Origin: Marinilabiliaceae bacterium JC017
GTDB taxonomy: Bacteria > Bacteroidota > Bacteroidia > Bacteroidales > Marinilabiliaceae
Assembly: GCA_004296775.1 (NCBI GenBank)
Contig: RHGE01000019.1
Location: forward strand, 1-64,000
Direction of reading: 5' to 3'
Length of the DNA: 64,000 nucleotides
In this document: piece by piece, positions 44,601-53,900 of the stretch
How positions within the stretch are numbered: the stretch's first letter is position 1
Layout of the letters: each line of letters opens with the position of its first letter
Notes under the pieces: generated by a model
Databases searched by the model: none
What the model was told of the DNA's origin: nothing
What the model saw: only the letters and a program-made list of their open reading frames with translations
Program-made: the position numbers and the translations under genes

Positions 44601-45008
44601 GGTAACCTGCGCTTATGGAATCCACCGGTAAAGTGGGAGTTGGTAGTAAATGGGAGTTATTTTGGGGAGTATATCAAATCGGCTTATTATAAACGCCGTG
44701 GAACCGGAGTTGGTCGAATACGATGGACTTGTCAAATTCCTGAAAGTGGAAATTATGGGGTATATGCTTATTTACCTGGTTCACGTCATCATTTCAGACG
44801 ACGTCGACATACCGGAGATGGCAGTTATTATTATACTGTTTTTCATGATGATGGGGATGTTGTAAGGCAAGTAAAATCAGCTGAAAGCGGTGATTGGCAG
44901 TACCTGGGAGAGTATTATTTTTCTGCGGGAGAGGGTGTGGTTGAGCTTTCAGATAAGACCGAAAATGACATAGTGGTGGGGGATGCCATCAAATGGGTCA
45001 GACGATAA
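41670..45008 (+). CDS. ABC-2 type permease fused to an M1-peptidase-like region and a golvesin-like domain
   Basis: A 1112-residue protein. Residues about 1-275 form an ABC-2 type membrane domain with six or seven helices, and another helix at about 265-285 leads outward. Residues about 300-800 resemble the M1 aminopeptidase fold seen in ABC permease/M1 fusions of Bacteroidetes. The zinc motif HExxH is missing: the matching segment reads VFRGLIGNNF (near residue 622). The region ends with DYWLNEQCLPAF, like the M1 C-terminus. Residues about 960-1112 (DWWANRQEGG..., IRWTCQIPESGNYGVYAYL, WQYLGEYYFSAGEGVVELSD) match a golvesin/xanthan-lyase-like beta domain. It is probably an extracytoplasmic binding device on the permease rather than an active protease. 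Confidence 0.8.
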   Translation: MISLFQVRTVAQFESKTLLRSWFFRIFSGIAVLFIFFFNLFGMTSLGDGAWPGRLLPASCPYVNLFFLNVAQAIIAVFLSADFLGRDKKLDTTEAFYIRSISNSAYVWGKAFGILKVFLGLNLLVLAIGAVFSLIQGEMAFNLPAYLIYPLLISLPTLIFILGLSFFTMSLVRNQAVTFVLLLGYIAVSLFFLKSKLYGVWDVIGFFTPMLFSDFTGFFDIAQLVVLRMGYLVMGVALIAATIWKLPRLPQKRFFSIRMSLGVILFLVIGAGLFSRYLFVHRDKLRVREEIALLNADLDESDAGILSYDIDLVHRRNEIECHAQLQVAVNDSSSIPLVFVLNPGLKVKSIHLGVKAASFSQNHHLLKIKDETKHCKGDTLDVQIRYAGSIDENVMFMDISEEVRGEINRLDPVVAGKNHAYITPDYLLLTREAAWYPVIARNRYWTQYAFSQFKLTVTTRPDLVAISQGVANHKQPGNWEFKPEQKLNALSLVIGAYSKKELTVDSVDLQLYTHKSHQTLIENFDLLEDTIPELLKSIKNDYERKIGFRYPFNRFMVVETPIHYYGYIRMWSLATEHLMPEMVLFPENGGGTWENDFVSQAKRQKRRARRNNEELTDRGIQERVFRGLIGNNFIHPRRFFFGGREAEQRNLENWGKFMVFPMFFNYANNIDQAGFPMFNISVENYLFNRQQEQTGHFFGGLNTNDEVVIRMAGKSLSQLIEEENENTLGDVFAAKGNQLFNSMKVSLTGNEFDRFIDSLIQAYQFTNLDEVQFINEISARTKIDLKRTFDYWLNEQCLPAFLLGEIKVWEINEGNRIRYFMKVPVTNQGQVDGVINFVVREGMAGNRRGRFRRQMGGGNNDPDSQQSFPIKSGETVDIGFLLDQEPREVVVNTLLAANIPSSQRLETGKVIKDHRFNDYFEGVRQSTKKLRYKEVYEVIVDNEDEGCEVINTGESSTVKDWWANRQEGGTSVGDKKYGNLRLWNPPVKWELVVNGSYFGEYIKSAYYKRRGTGVGRIRWTCQIPESGNYGVYAYLPGSRHHFRRRRHTGDGSYYYTVFHDDGDVVRQVKSAESGDWQYLGEYYFSAGEGVVELSDKTENDIVVGDAIKWVRR

Positions 45009-45038
45009 AAATCATAACAATATTTTAATAATTAAGAA

Positions 45039-46520
45039 ATGAATCAGCTAATTCGAGGCTTTCTGTTTTTATTTTTAGTATTTATCCCGTGGCAGAAGTT
45101 GTTTGCTCAACGGTTACTTACGCTGCAACAATCGGTAAGTGAAGCACTGGAAAAGAGTCCGGAAATAAGGCAGGCCAAGGCAAATTTAATCTACAACAGG
45201 GAGAATTTGACCGCTCAACGTGCTTCACTTAAGTCAAAATTTAAGCTTAGTGTTACGCCCTATAAATATTCCAATAGTCGCAATTATGATGATTTTAATC
45301 AAGCCTGGTATAATGCTGAAAAAACATCAAGCTTTGGCACTTTGAGTGTGAATCAACCAATTGTATGGACCGATGGGGAATTGTCTCTGGTGAATCGGTT
45401 TGGTTGGGAAGACAATTACAGTTCTTCATCGGTTAATCAGCCATTCAAGGGATTCAGTAATAGTCTGGATTTGCGATTGAATCAGCCTGTTTTTACTTAC
45501 AACAGGCGTAAACTCGAATTGCGGGAGTTGGAACTTGCCTTTGAAAATGCGCAGTTAAGTTACGCTCTCAAAGAATTGAATATTGAAAAGCGGGTCACCG
45601 ATTATTTTTATCAGTTATATCAAACTCAAATGAATGTTTTGACTTACCGGGAAGAATATGCAAACCGGAAAAAAAGTTATGACATTATTAAAAACAAGGT
45701 GGAAGCTGGTTTAACAGCAAAGGAAGAGTTGCTTCAGGCCGAATTGGATTTGATGTCGAGTTCATCGACTCTCCAGAATAGTGAAGTTAACCTTGAAAAT
45801 GTGAAAGATAATTTCAAGCAGATGCTTGGTATTCCTTTGGAAGAGGAGATCATGGTGATTGCCGAAGTGAGCATTTTACCCGTTGATATAGATCTGGCAC
45901 AAGCTATTTCTTATGGTCTGAAGAATCGCATGGAAATTCGTCAGCGTGAAATAGAGATTGAGAAAGGTCAATTTGATATTATCAGAACCAATGCGTTAAA
46001 TGAGTTCAAGGGGAACGTTGGTTTATCTGTTGGCCTTTTTGGAAACGATGAACGGTTTCAGGATATATATGCGACGCCTAATGATAATCAGGATGTCTCG
46101 GTTAGTTTTGAAATACCCTTGTGGGATTGGGGAGAAAAGAAAGCTCGTTTGCGTGCCGCAGAAGCTAATTTGCAAGCCCAAGAGTTTAGATTGGAAGATG
46201 AGCAGATTGGTATCAAATTGTCCGTTCGTCAAATTCACCGCACCTTAAAAAATCTCTTGACTCAGATAAATATTGCCCGTAAAAATGAAGAAAATGCTAA
46301 GCTGACCTATGAAATAAATCTTGAAAAATATAAAAATGGAGATCTGACCAGTATGGATTTGAATTTGGTACAGAATCAGCTGACTCAAAAGAAGAATGAT
46401 TTAACCAGTGCACTGATAAATTACAAGCTTGAACTGCTGAATATGAAACTCCAGACATTGTATGATTTCGAAAATAAAGTGCCCGTGATACCGGAAGTAC
46501 TTAACCCCGAAAAAAGATAA
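45039..46520 (+). CDS. TolC family outer-membrane efflux protein
   Basis: A 493-residue outer-membrane channel protein with a signal peptide (1-24, ending KLFAQ). Two long coiled-coil repeats of TolC type are visible (LQQSVSEALEKSPEIRQAKA at the start, IAQAISYGL-like second repeat at about 285, and the long helices AEANLQAQEFRLEDEQIGIK). It supplies the exit duct for the transporters of this cluster. It lies 30 nt after the fused permease and before the adaptor lipoprotein, the usual tripartite export order. Confidence 0.92.
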   Translation: MNQLIRGFLFLFLVFIPWQKLFAQRLLTLQQSVSEALEKSPEIRQAKANLIYNRENLTAQRASLKSKFKLSVTPYKYSNSRNYDDFNQAWYNAEKTSSFGTLSVNQPIVWTDGELSLVNRFGWEDNYSSSSVNQPFKGFSNSLDLRLNQPVFTYNRRKLELRELELAFENAQLSYALKELNIEKRVTDYFYQLYQTQMNVLTYREEYANRKKSYDIIKNKVEAGLTAKEELLQAELDLMSSSSTLQNSEVNLENVKDNFKQMLGIPLEEEIMVIAEVSILPVDIDLAQAISYGLKNRMEIRQREIEIEKGQFDIIRTNALNEFKGNVGLSVGLFGNDERFQDIYATPNDNQDVSVSFEIPLWDWGEKKARLRAAEANLQAQEFRLEDEQIGIKLSVRQIHRTLKNLLTQINIARKNEENAKLTYEINLEKYKNGDLTSMDLNLVQNQLTQKKNDLTSALINYKLELLNMKLQTLYDFENKVPVIPEVLNPEKR

Positions 46521-46649
46521 TGAATCATGAAACAAAATCTGACTACGTTCTTCTTACATTTTGTCAAGAGGGGTTTTACCCAAATCCTAATCCCCATGAT
46601 TAAATTTGGTGAATACGCTCTGCCAATTGAAAAATCAAATAATAGATCA

Positions 46650-47702
46650 ATGAAAAATCCAATAATTCTTTGTCTGACTAATGTTCTTCTTTTTGTAGCC
46701 TGTAACAATCAGTCTTCCGATTTTAGTACGGATGTGGCAGTTAATGTCTCTGTTGAAGAGGTAGAATATAATCCCATTGAACAAACACTGATGGCAACCG
46801 GTACGATTAAACCTGTTATGGCTGTTATCATTAAAAATGAAATGGCAGGGAATTATTACCTCCAAAAGAATCCTCGTACCAGAAGCCCTTTTAAGATGGG
46901 AGATGAAGTGCAAAAAGGAGATCGGATAATAAGATTGGAAGATAAAGAGTATGAAAATAGAGCGAATATAGAAGGTGCACGATTAGATCTTGAAATTTCT
47001 GAAATGGAGTATAAGAAACAACAAGCGTTGTATGAGAAAGGGGGTGTTACATTGCGGGAGCTGGTTAACTCGGAGAAGACATTGGTTTCTGCACGTCAAA
47101 GCCATGAAAATGCCCAAATCAGTTTGGATAAGATGCAAATAGTGGCCCCTTTTTCGGGGGTTATTACCAATTTACCTTATTATTCTCAGGGTGTTAGGTT
47201 GGAGACTGGTCAGGAAGTGTTGAGCCTGATGAATTATTCTACCATGTTGATGGATTTACAGATGCCTGAGAATTTGATGGGAGAGGTAAAGATGAATCAG
47301 CTGGTTAATATTATGAATTATACTTTGCCTGATGATACGTTGAGAGGAAAAATTTCAGAATTGTCCCCGGCGATTGATGAAGCTACCCGCTCCTTTAAAG
47401 GCAGGGTTATCATTGAGAATGAATCCATGATGCTGAGACCTGGTATGTTTGTTAAGGCTGAAGTGGTGGTGGCTGCTAAAGACAGTGCTTTGGTTATCCC
47501 CAAAGATGTGGTTTTAGTTGAAGGTAACCGTAAAGTAGTATTTGTAGCCGCTAATGAAACAGCAGAGAAAAGATTTATAAAAACGGGGATTGAGAACAAT
47601 GGACAGTTGGAGGTGCTCGATGGCCTGAAGAAAGATGAGCGTGTGATCGTGAAAGGCTTTGAGACCTTGAAAGACCGGTCTAAAATTAATGTGGTAAAAT
47701 AG
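46650..47702 (+). CDS. RND periplasmic adaptor (HlyD/MFP family) lipoprotein
   Basis: A 350-residue membrane-fusion protein. The start MKNPIILCLTNVLLFVACNN at 46650 gives a clean lipoprotein signal (lipobox FVAC, C18); the frame is open 41 codons further upstream but that part has no family match. The order is lipoyl half, helical hairpin (ENRANIEGARLDLEISEMEY ... TLVSARQSHENAQISLDKM), second lipoyl half (IVAPFSGVITNLPYYSQG), beta-barrel and membrane-proximal domains. It links the inner-membrane pump to the TolC-type channel. It is 147 nt upstream of the first RND gene, with the same orientation. Confidence 0.92.
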   Translation: MKNPIILCLTNVLLFVACNNQSSDFSTDVAVNVSVEEVEYNPIEQTLMATGTIKPVMAVIIKNEMAGNYYLQKNPRTRSPFKMGDEVQKGDRIIRLEDKEYENRANIEGARLDLEISEMEYKKQQALYEKGGVTLRELVNSEKTLVSARQSHENAQISLDKMQIVAPFSGVITNLPYYSQGVRLETGQEVLSLMNYSTMLMDLQMPENLMGEVKMNQLVNIMNYTLPDDTLRGKISELSPAIDEATRSFKGRVIIENESMMLRPGMFVKAEVVVAAKDSALVIPKDVVLVEGNRKVVFVAANETAEKRFIKTGIENNGQLEVLDGLKKDERVIVKGFETLKDRSKINVVK

Positions 47703-47852
47703 CCATTTAATCAAGAAAAGAGATGAAATGTTCATACGAATTCAATTTCTACACAGAAGGATGATTAATAAAGAAAAACCCTGCGTCACAGTGTCTCTGT
47801 GTTCGCAATCTATTATCTCATATCTATCAGTCTTTTGTCTAATTTTAAATAT

Positions 47853-50800
47853 ATGAAAGTAATTGCCAGGTTTTCGGTTAACTATCCGGTTACTGTATTT
47901 ATGATAGTGCTTGGAGTGGTATTGCTGGGAGCCATATCCTTATCGCGTTTGGGAACGGATTTGTTTCCCGATTTGCAGAACCCGCGTTTATATGTGGAAA
48001 TAAAATCCGGCGAGCGTCCTCCTGAAGAGATAGAAACACGTTTTGTTGAAGCTATAGAAGCTTTAGCCATCCGACAAAGTGGTGTGATGAATGTGTCTTC
48101 TGTGAGTCAGGTAGGGGCCGGTCAGGTAACGGTTGATTATACCTGGAGCAAGGATATGGATGAAGCTTACTTGGATCTGCAAAAAGCTTTAGCAACGATT
48201 TCCCAGGATCCGGATATGGAAGCGTTCAATATTACCCGTTTTGATCCGAATTCTTCGCCAGTTATTCATGCTGCTTTGAGCCATGAAGAAATAAAAGATA
48301 TGAATGTGTTGCGCATGGTAGCTGACAATTATTTGCGTAATGAATTGATACGCATTGAAGGAATTGCTGATGTGCGGGTGTCGGGGGAAGAGATTGCCGA
48401 AGTGATGGTGGAAACGGATCCTGCCTCCTTAGAAGCGAATAATGTGACCTCTTCAGAAATTATTAATGCCATCTGGAATTTTAACAAGAATGTGTCGGGT
48501 GGTAACATTGAAGAGATGGGGCAAAAGTACATTATTAAAGGATTAAGTGCTTTGGTTTCGGTAAGTGATCTTGAGAATTTAGTAGTGAAGACAAAAACCA
48601 CTCCCTTAAGTAGTGTTACCTCAGTAGATCAGAAAGCGACTTCTGTTCCCTTGTTATTAAAGGAAGTAGCTATGGTTTCAGTAAAGAATCAAAAGCCGGA
48701 AACCATTGTACGTCTGAATGGGGAACGATGTCTGGGGATCTCAATCTATAAAGAGATGCGTTTTAATACGGTGGAGGCCGTTGAGAAAGTGCAACAGGCT
48801 TTTAGGAAAATTAAAAAACGGTTGCCGGGATATGAGTTGAAAGTAATTAAAAATCAAGGGGTATTTATACAAAGTGCCATAGGAGAAGTTGAGGAGAGTG
48901 CTTTAATTGGTATTGTTTTCGCGGTGTTTGTGTTGTTTCTTTTTCTTCGTCGGTTTGGTGTAACACTTATTGTGAGTGTTGCCATTCCTATTTCTGTGAT
49001 TGCTACATTTAATCTGATGTATTTTAATGGGCTTACGCTTAATGTTATGACACTTGGTGGATTAGCCTTGGGCGCCGGAATGTTGGTTGATAATGCCATT
49101 GTGGTAGTGGAAAATATCTATCGGAAGTTGGAAGAGGGCCTGTCTTTAAAGCAGGCCGCCATTGAGGGGGCTGCCGGTGTAGGAGGTGCGCTGACTGCAT
49201 CAACACTCACCACCATCGTGGTTTTTCTTCCTATTGTATACCTGCATGGGGCATCTGGTGAGTTGTTTAAAGATCAGGCCTGGACAGTAGCCTTTTCTTT
49301 GTTCTCTTCATTGGTAGTGGCTTTGATATTGATTCCCCTGTTGAGTAATCTTTTCCTGGGTGAACGGAAACCGAATGCCCGGCAACAGGAAGGTATAAGG
49401 TTGACATGGTATGGGCATTTGCTTGGCCGAATTCTCGAACACAGAAAACTCGTCATTTTGGCAGCTATTCTATTATGCTTGTTAAGCGGGCTATTGATTC
49501 CCCAAATTGGCAGTGAATTTATGCCGGAAACACAGTCGCGTCAGGTCACTATCCAAACTACCTTGCCGGCAGGGACTGCCCTGGAAAAATGTGATCGTAC
49601 TTTGGAACAAATGGAAGAGATGGTTTACGGATTGCTCGACGATAAAATCGACTGGACCTTCATTCATGCCGGACCGGAAACTGCGCAAGCATCATCAGTA
49701 CAATCGCTTCAGGGAGAAAACACAGGGTATTTGAAGTTGGCATTAAAACCAGATGTGGAGATTAATTATTCTGAATTGATGGCTGCCTTAGATCATCTCT
49801 TTACCGGGATTAGCGGTTTGGATGTACAATTTAAGCAGGATGAGTCGGTGTTACAAAATATTTTAGGTAGTGATGAGGCGCCGTTGTTGACCGAAGTGAG
49901 TGGGGATGACCTGGAAGTGCTGGAACAAGTCACGGAGGCGTTTGTTGGTATAATGCGATCTCAAGGAAATGTATATAATGTTAAAAGCACATTTGAAAAT
50001 GGTGCTCCCGAAGTAAATATTAAGATCGACCGTTTGAAAGCCGGGATCTATAATCTGGAGGTTTCGGCTATAATGGATCAAATAAAAAGCTTTCTTTCCG
50101 GTAAAGATGGCGGTCGCATGGAATTGAAGGGGGAGATTACTGATATATCCCTTAAAATGCCGGAGGTACAACTCAATGAACTGAAAAACTTGAAAATAAA
50201 AAGTGGGGATAAAAATTATTTATTGTCTGAATTGGCCCAAATCAACATTGGCCGGTCCCCTCGGGAGATTAGAAGAAATAATCAAAAGCGGGTAGCGCAA
50301 ATCAGTGCAATGGTGACAGAGGATAAGCCTTTTGATCATGTGGTAAAGGAACTGGAGCAGCAGATTGGAGCAGTAGTTTTACCTGCCGGGGTAAATGTAA
50401 AGGTATTGGGTGCCGAACAAAAGAGAAAGGAAGCTTTTGGGAGCCTTAGTTTTGCCCTGATCTTATCAATTGTCTTGGTGTATATGGTGATGGCCTCTCA
50501 ATTTGAATCATTGATTCATCCATTTACTATTTTGCTAACAATTCCATTGGCTGGGGTAGGCGCCATACTTGCGTTTTTCTTTTTAGGAAAGACTTTTAAT
50601 ATCATGGCTTTCATAGGTATCGTAATGCTTGCAGGAATTGCTGTGAATGATTCCATAATATTGGTGGATGCGATAAATCAGTTAAAAAGGAGGGGAAGGT
50701 CATTAACAGACGCTATTGTTGAAGCAGGCGAGCAACGCATCAGACCGATTCTAATGACCAGTGCCACTACTATTCTGGCTTTATTGCCGTTGACATTTGG

Positions 50801-50954
50801 ATTTGGGGACAGTGCGGCCTTGAGAGCACCAATGGCAATTGCGGTAATAGGTGGTTTAATCACTTCCACCTTATTGTCGCTTGTGGTTATTCCATGTGTT
50901 TATTATGTGTTTGACAGTGTGGTTGTCAGGTTTTCAGACAGGCATTCGAAATAA
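47853..50954 (+). CDS. RND efflux permease (first of two)
   Basis: A 1033-residue AcrB/HAE1-type inner-membrane pump with twelve predicted helices and two large periplasmic loops. The ATG at 47853 (MKVIARFSVNYPVTVFM) is used. Key sites differ from AcrB: the TM4 pair D407-D408 is D413-N414 (MLVDNAIVVVENI), and the TM10 lysine K940 is V931 (AGIAVNDSIILVD). Such substitutions occur in other Bacteroidetes RND proteins, so they do not prove loss of transport, but the canonical proton relay is incomplete. It forms a pair with the next gene, reminiscent of heteromeric MdtBC-type pumps. Confidence 0.93.
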   Translation: MKVIARFSVNYPVTVFMIVLGVVLLGAISLSRLGTDLFPDLQNPRLYVEIKSGERPPEEIETRFVEAIEALAIRQSGVMNVSSVSQVGAGQVTVDYTWSKDMDEAYLDLQKALATISQDPDMEAFNITRFDPNSSPVIHAALSHEEIKDMNVLRMVADNYLRNELIRIEGIADVRVSGEEIAEVMVETDPASLEANNVTSSEIINAIWNFNKNVSGGNIEEMGQKYIIKGLSALVSVSDLENLVVKTKTTPLSSVTSVDQKATSVPLLLKEVAMVSVKNQKPETIVRLNGERCLGISIYKEMRFNTVEAVEKVQQAFRKIKKRLPGYELKVIKNQGVFIQSAIGEVEESALIGIVFAVFVLFLFLRRFGVTLIVSVAIPISVIATFNLMYFNGLTLNVMTLGGLALGAGMLVDNAIVVVENIYRKLEEGLSLKQAAIEGAAGVGGALTASTLTTIVVFLPIVYLHGASGELFKDQAWTVAFSLFSSLVVALILIPLLSNLFLGERKPNARQQEGIRLTWYGHLLGRILEHRKLVILAAILLCLLSGLLIPQIGSEFMPETQSRQVTIQTTLPAGTALEKCDRTLEQMEEMVYGLLDDKIDWTFIHAGPETAQASSVQSLQGENTGYLKLALKPDVEINYSELMAALDHLFTGISGLDVQFKQDESVLQNILGSDEAPLLTEVSGDDLEVLEQVTEAFVGIMRSQGNVYNVKSTFENGAPEVNIKIDRLKAGIYNLEVSAIMDQIKSFLSGKDGGRMELKGEITDISLKMPEVQLNELKNLKIKSGDKNYLLSELAQINIGRSPREIRRNNQKRVAQISAMVTEDKPFDHVVKELEQQIGAVVLPAGVNVKVLGAEQKRKEAFGSLSFALILSIVLVYMVMASQFESLIHPFTILLTIPLAGVGAILAFFFLGKTFNIMAFIGIVMLAGIAVNDSIILVDAINQLKRRGRSLTDAIVEAGEQRIRPILMTSATTILALLPLTFGFGDSAALRAPMAIAVIGGLITSTLLSLVVIPCVYYVFDSVVVRFSDRHSK

Positions 50955-50984
50955 TAGTTTTAACAGGAAAAAGAACGTCCAATA

Positions 50985-53900
50985 ATGAATATCCTTATTG
51001 AAAGGAAAGTGCTGGTAAGTATGTTTTTTATTGCCCTGACCATGTTGGGGGTAATCTCATACAGGCAGTTGTCATTTGAATTATTACCCAATACGGAATA
51101 TCCCATGCTTTTTGTACAGGTGCTCAGTTCAACAGAAACTGATCCGGCCTATGTAGAAAAAGAAGCCATTGTTCCCATGGAAGGAGTTGTGGCCGGATTA
51201 GAGGGTGTTGAGAAGATAGAGAGTCGTGTTAACCCGGGGAGGGGCATGATAATGGTCTATCTGAACAAAAATGTAAGTGTGAAATATAGTTACCTCAAGC
51301 TGGTTGAGAAAGTAGAAAGTGCAAGAAATTTGTTGCCAGAAGACTTCAGAGCAGAGGTGATGAGAGTCGATATGGAGCAGTTTACTAACAAATTCATTCA
51401 ATTACAGGTTAGGGGTGAAGGAGGTGTAGACCGGGTGCGAAATATCGTGGATCAGGAGATTAAAGGTAAGTTGGAAAGTATCGATGGAATCGCTGGTGTT
51501 GAGGTGTTTGGTGGTCGTCAGAAATCTGTTGAGATAACCATTGATGAAAATGTCCTGAAGAGTCACAACCTCACTTTGGGTGGAATCAGGCAGAAGATAA
51601 CCAGTGGTCAAAATGCCAGGGTGTTTGCAGGGGAGGTCATTGATGGAACAACGCGCTATTATGTGGCTGCTGAAGCCGATTATAACAATATCAGAGACAT
51701 TGGCAATATTGTTGTGAAGCCTGAAGGTCCGGTGTTGTTAAATGATATTGCGGTCATCCGGTTTGGGGTGAAAGAGGACGAATCGTATAGCCGGGTCAAT
51801 GGGAAAGAATCGGTAACGCTTACCCTTGCAAAAGAGGCACAAGTGAATATGATTGACCTGTCTCGCAAGGTACTTAAAGAGATTGATCGGTTAAATGCCT
51901 CGTATCAAGATAAGGGTGTTGAGTTGGTGGTTGAGACCAATGAAGCAGAGACCATGGAAACGAATTTGGATCAGATTATTTTTCTGGCATTGGTCGGAGG
52001 AGCGTTGGCGATCTTCATTTTGTGGATCTTTCTAAAGAATGTGCCATTGGTTACGATAGTGATGTTGTCCTTACCTATTTCTGTTTATGGGGCCTTCAAC
52101 TTCTTTTATAGTGCAGGAATATCCATAAATGTATTAACACTTGTTGGCCTGGCCTTGGCAATTGGTATGTTGATTGATAACAGCGTGGTGGTGCTGGAGA
52201 ATATTTACCAGGTTGCCTCATCAGGAAGGTTCAGCTCCAGGGAGAGTGTGGTGAAAGGGACCAAAGAAGTCTGGCGTTCTGTCATTGCAGCAACTTTAAC
52301 TACTGTATCGATTTTTGTTCCTTTTGTTTTTTCCTCTAATGTGTTTTTTCGGGAGATGGCGCGTCATATCAGTGTTTCTATTGTATCTACACTGATTGTT
52401 TCCCTGGTCGTGGCATTAATTCTTATTCCCATGTTGACGCATCTGTTTTTGAGTCGTGTGATTAAAGATCGAATTCATGCGTTGGAGAAATTGTCATTGC
52501 ATAACCGGTTGGTACAAGGTTATATATTATTATTGAAAACAACACTTAGAAGGCCGGCTCAAACCATTCTTATTGCTTTGGTTCTCTTTTTTAGTGTGCT
52601 GCTTATTAGTGCCGGACTTAATATCGCCGGACAACAAGAGACAGAAACAACAGAGTTTATGCTCAGTCTGGAAATGCCTTCGGGTTCTACGCTATCTACC
52701 ACCGATAAGGTGGTTAGGGAAATAGAAAAACGATTAGCTGATTTGGCAGAGAAAAAGGATGTTATCAGCCAGGTGTATGAACAGGAGGCTAATATAACGG
52801 TTCGGTTGGACAAGAATTATAAGCAGATTGATGGTCGTTCCATTCCTGAAATCAAGCAAGATATCCAAGGGCGTATCGCCAATATTGAAGGAGGTGAAAT
52901 CAATCTTTCTCAGAGTAGCACGACAGATAATGATGGTGGTTTCGGAACAAATCCTGGTTTGGGAATGATGGGTTTTTTGGGTGTTGGTCAACAGAATGAA
53001 AAGGTGGTTATTACAGGAGAAAACTATGATCAGATGTTGTTGGTAGCTAATGATATCAAATATTATCTGGAAAACAATATTGAAAACCTGCAGCGTGTCT
53101 CTATCTCTACGGCCATGCCACGTCCGGAAGTACATCTTGATATGGACGCCTATTTGATGGGAATGCATGGCATTAATCCGGCCACGGTGGCTTCGGAACT
53201 GTTTACCTTTCGGCCTGAGGTGAGTTCGGGAGGGAAACTCAAAGTTAACAATGAGGAGTATGATATTTTACTGAAAACAAATACAGCAAGCGAAGCTATT
53301 AATACATCAAAAACCATGGATGACCTGGAAAAGTTACAGGTGAGGGGTGCTCAAAATGCATTGTTTCCGTTGAAAGATTTTTCAGAGATAAATTATGCCA
53401 GGGGAAGGTCAGAAATTCAACGTGTGAATCAACAGAAACAGATTGAAGTCATTTATCGGTTTTCAGAGGAGGTGAAAAGTGATGGAACTTTGTTAGAGGA
53501 ATCCCGGCAGGCTGTTGATGATTTGGTGGCATCCGTTCCATTGACGGCAGATGTAGCTGTTAAAGTTATTCATCAGGAGGATATTTATGAAGAGTATAAA
53601 TTTCTGGCCTTGGTAGGACTCGTCCTTATTTTTATGATTCTGGCATCGGTATTTGAATCGCTGGCTGCTCCGGTAGTAATGATGTTTTCCATCCCTCTGG
53701 CTGCTATTGGTTCCTTGCTGGCCCTTGTGTTTACAGGTAATTCGTTGCTTAATCCCAACACATTTATAGGCTATCTGATACTTCTGGGGGTAGTGGTGAA
53801 TAATGGCATCTTGCTAATAGATTATTCACGACAATTGAGAAAGCAGGGATATAATCATATCAGGGCATTAGTAGAAGCGGGGATATCCAGGATCAGGCCG

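Noticed and set aside
46527-46649. N-terminal extension of the adaptor protein
   Set aside because: The 41 upstream codons have no family match and would bury the clear lipoprotein signal that starts at 46650.
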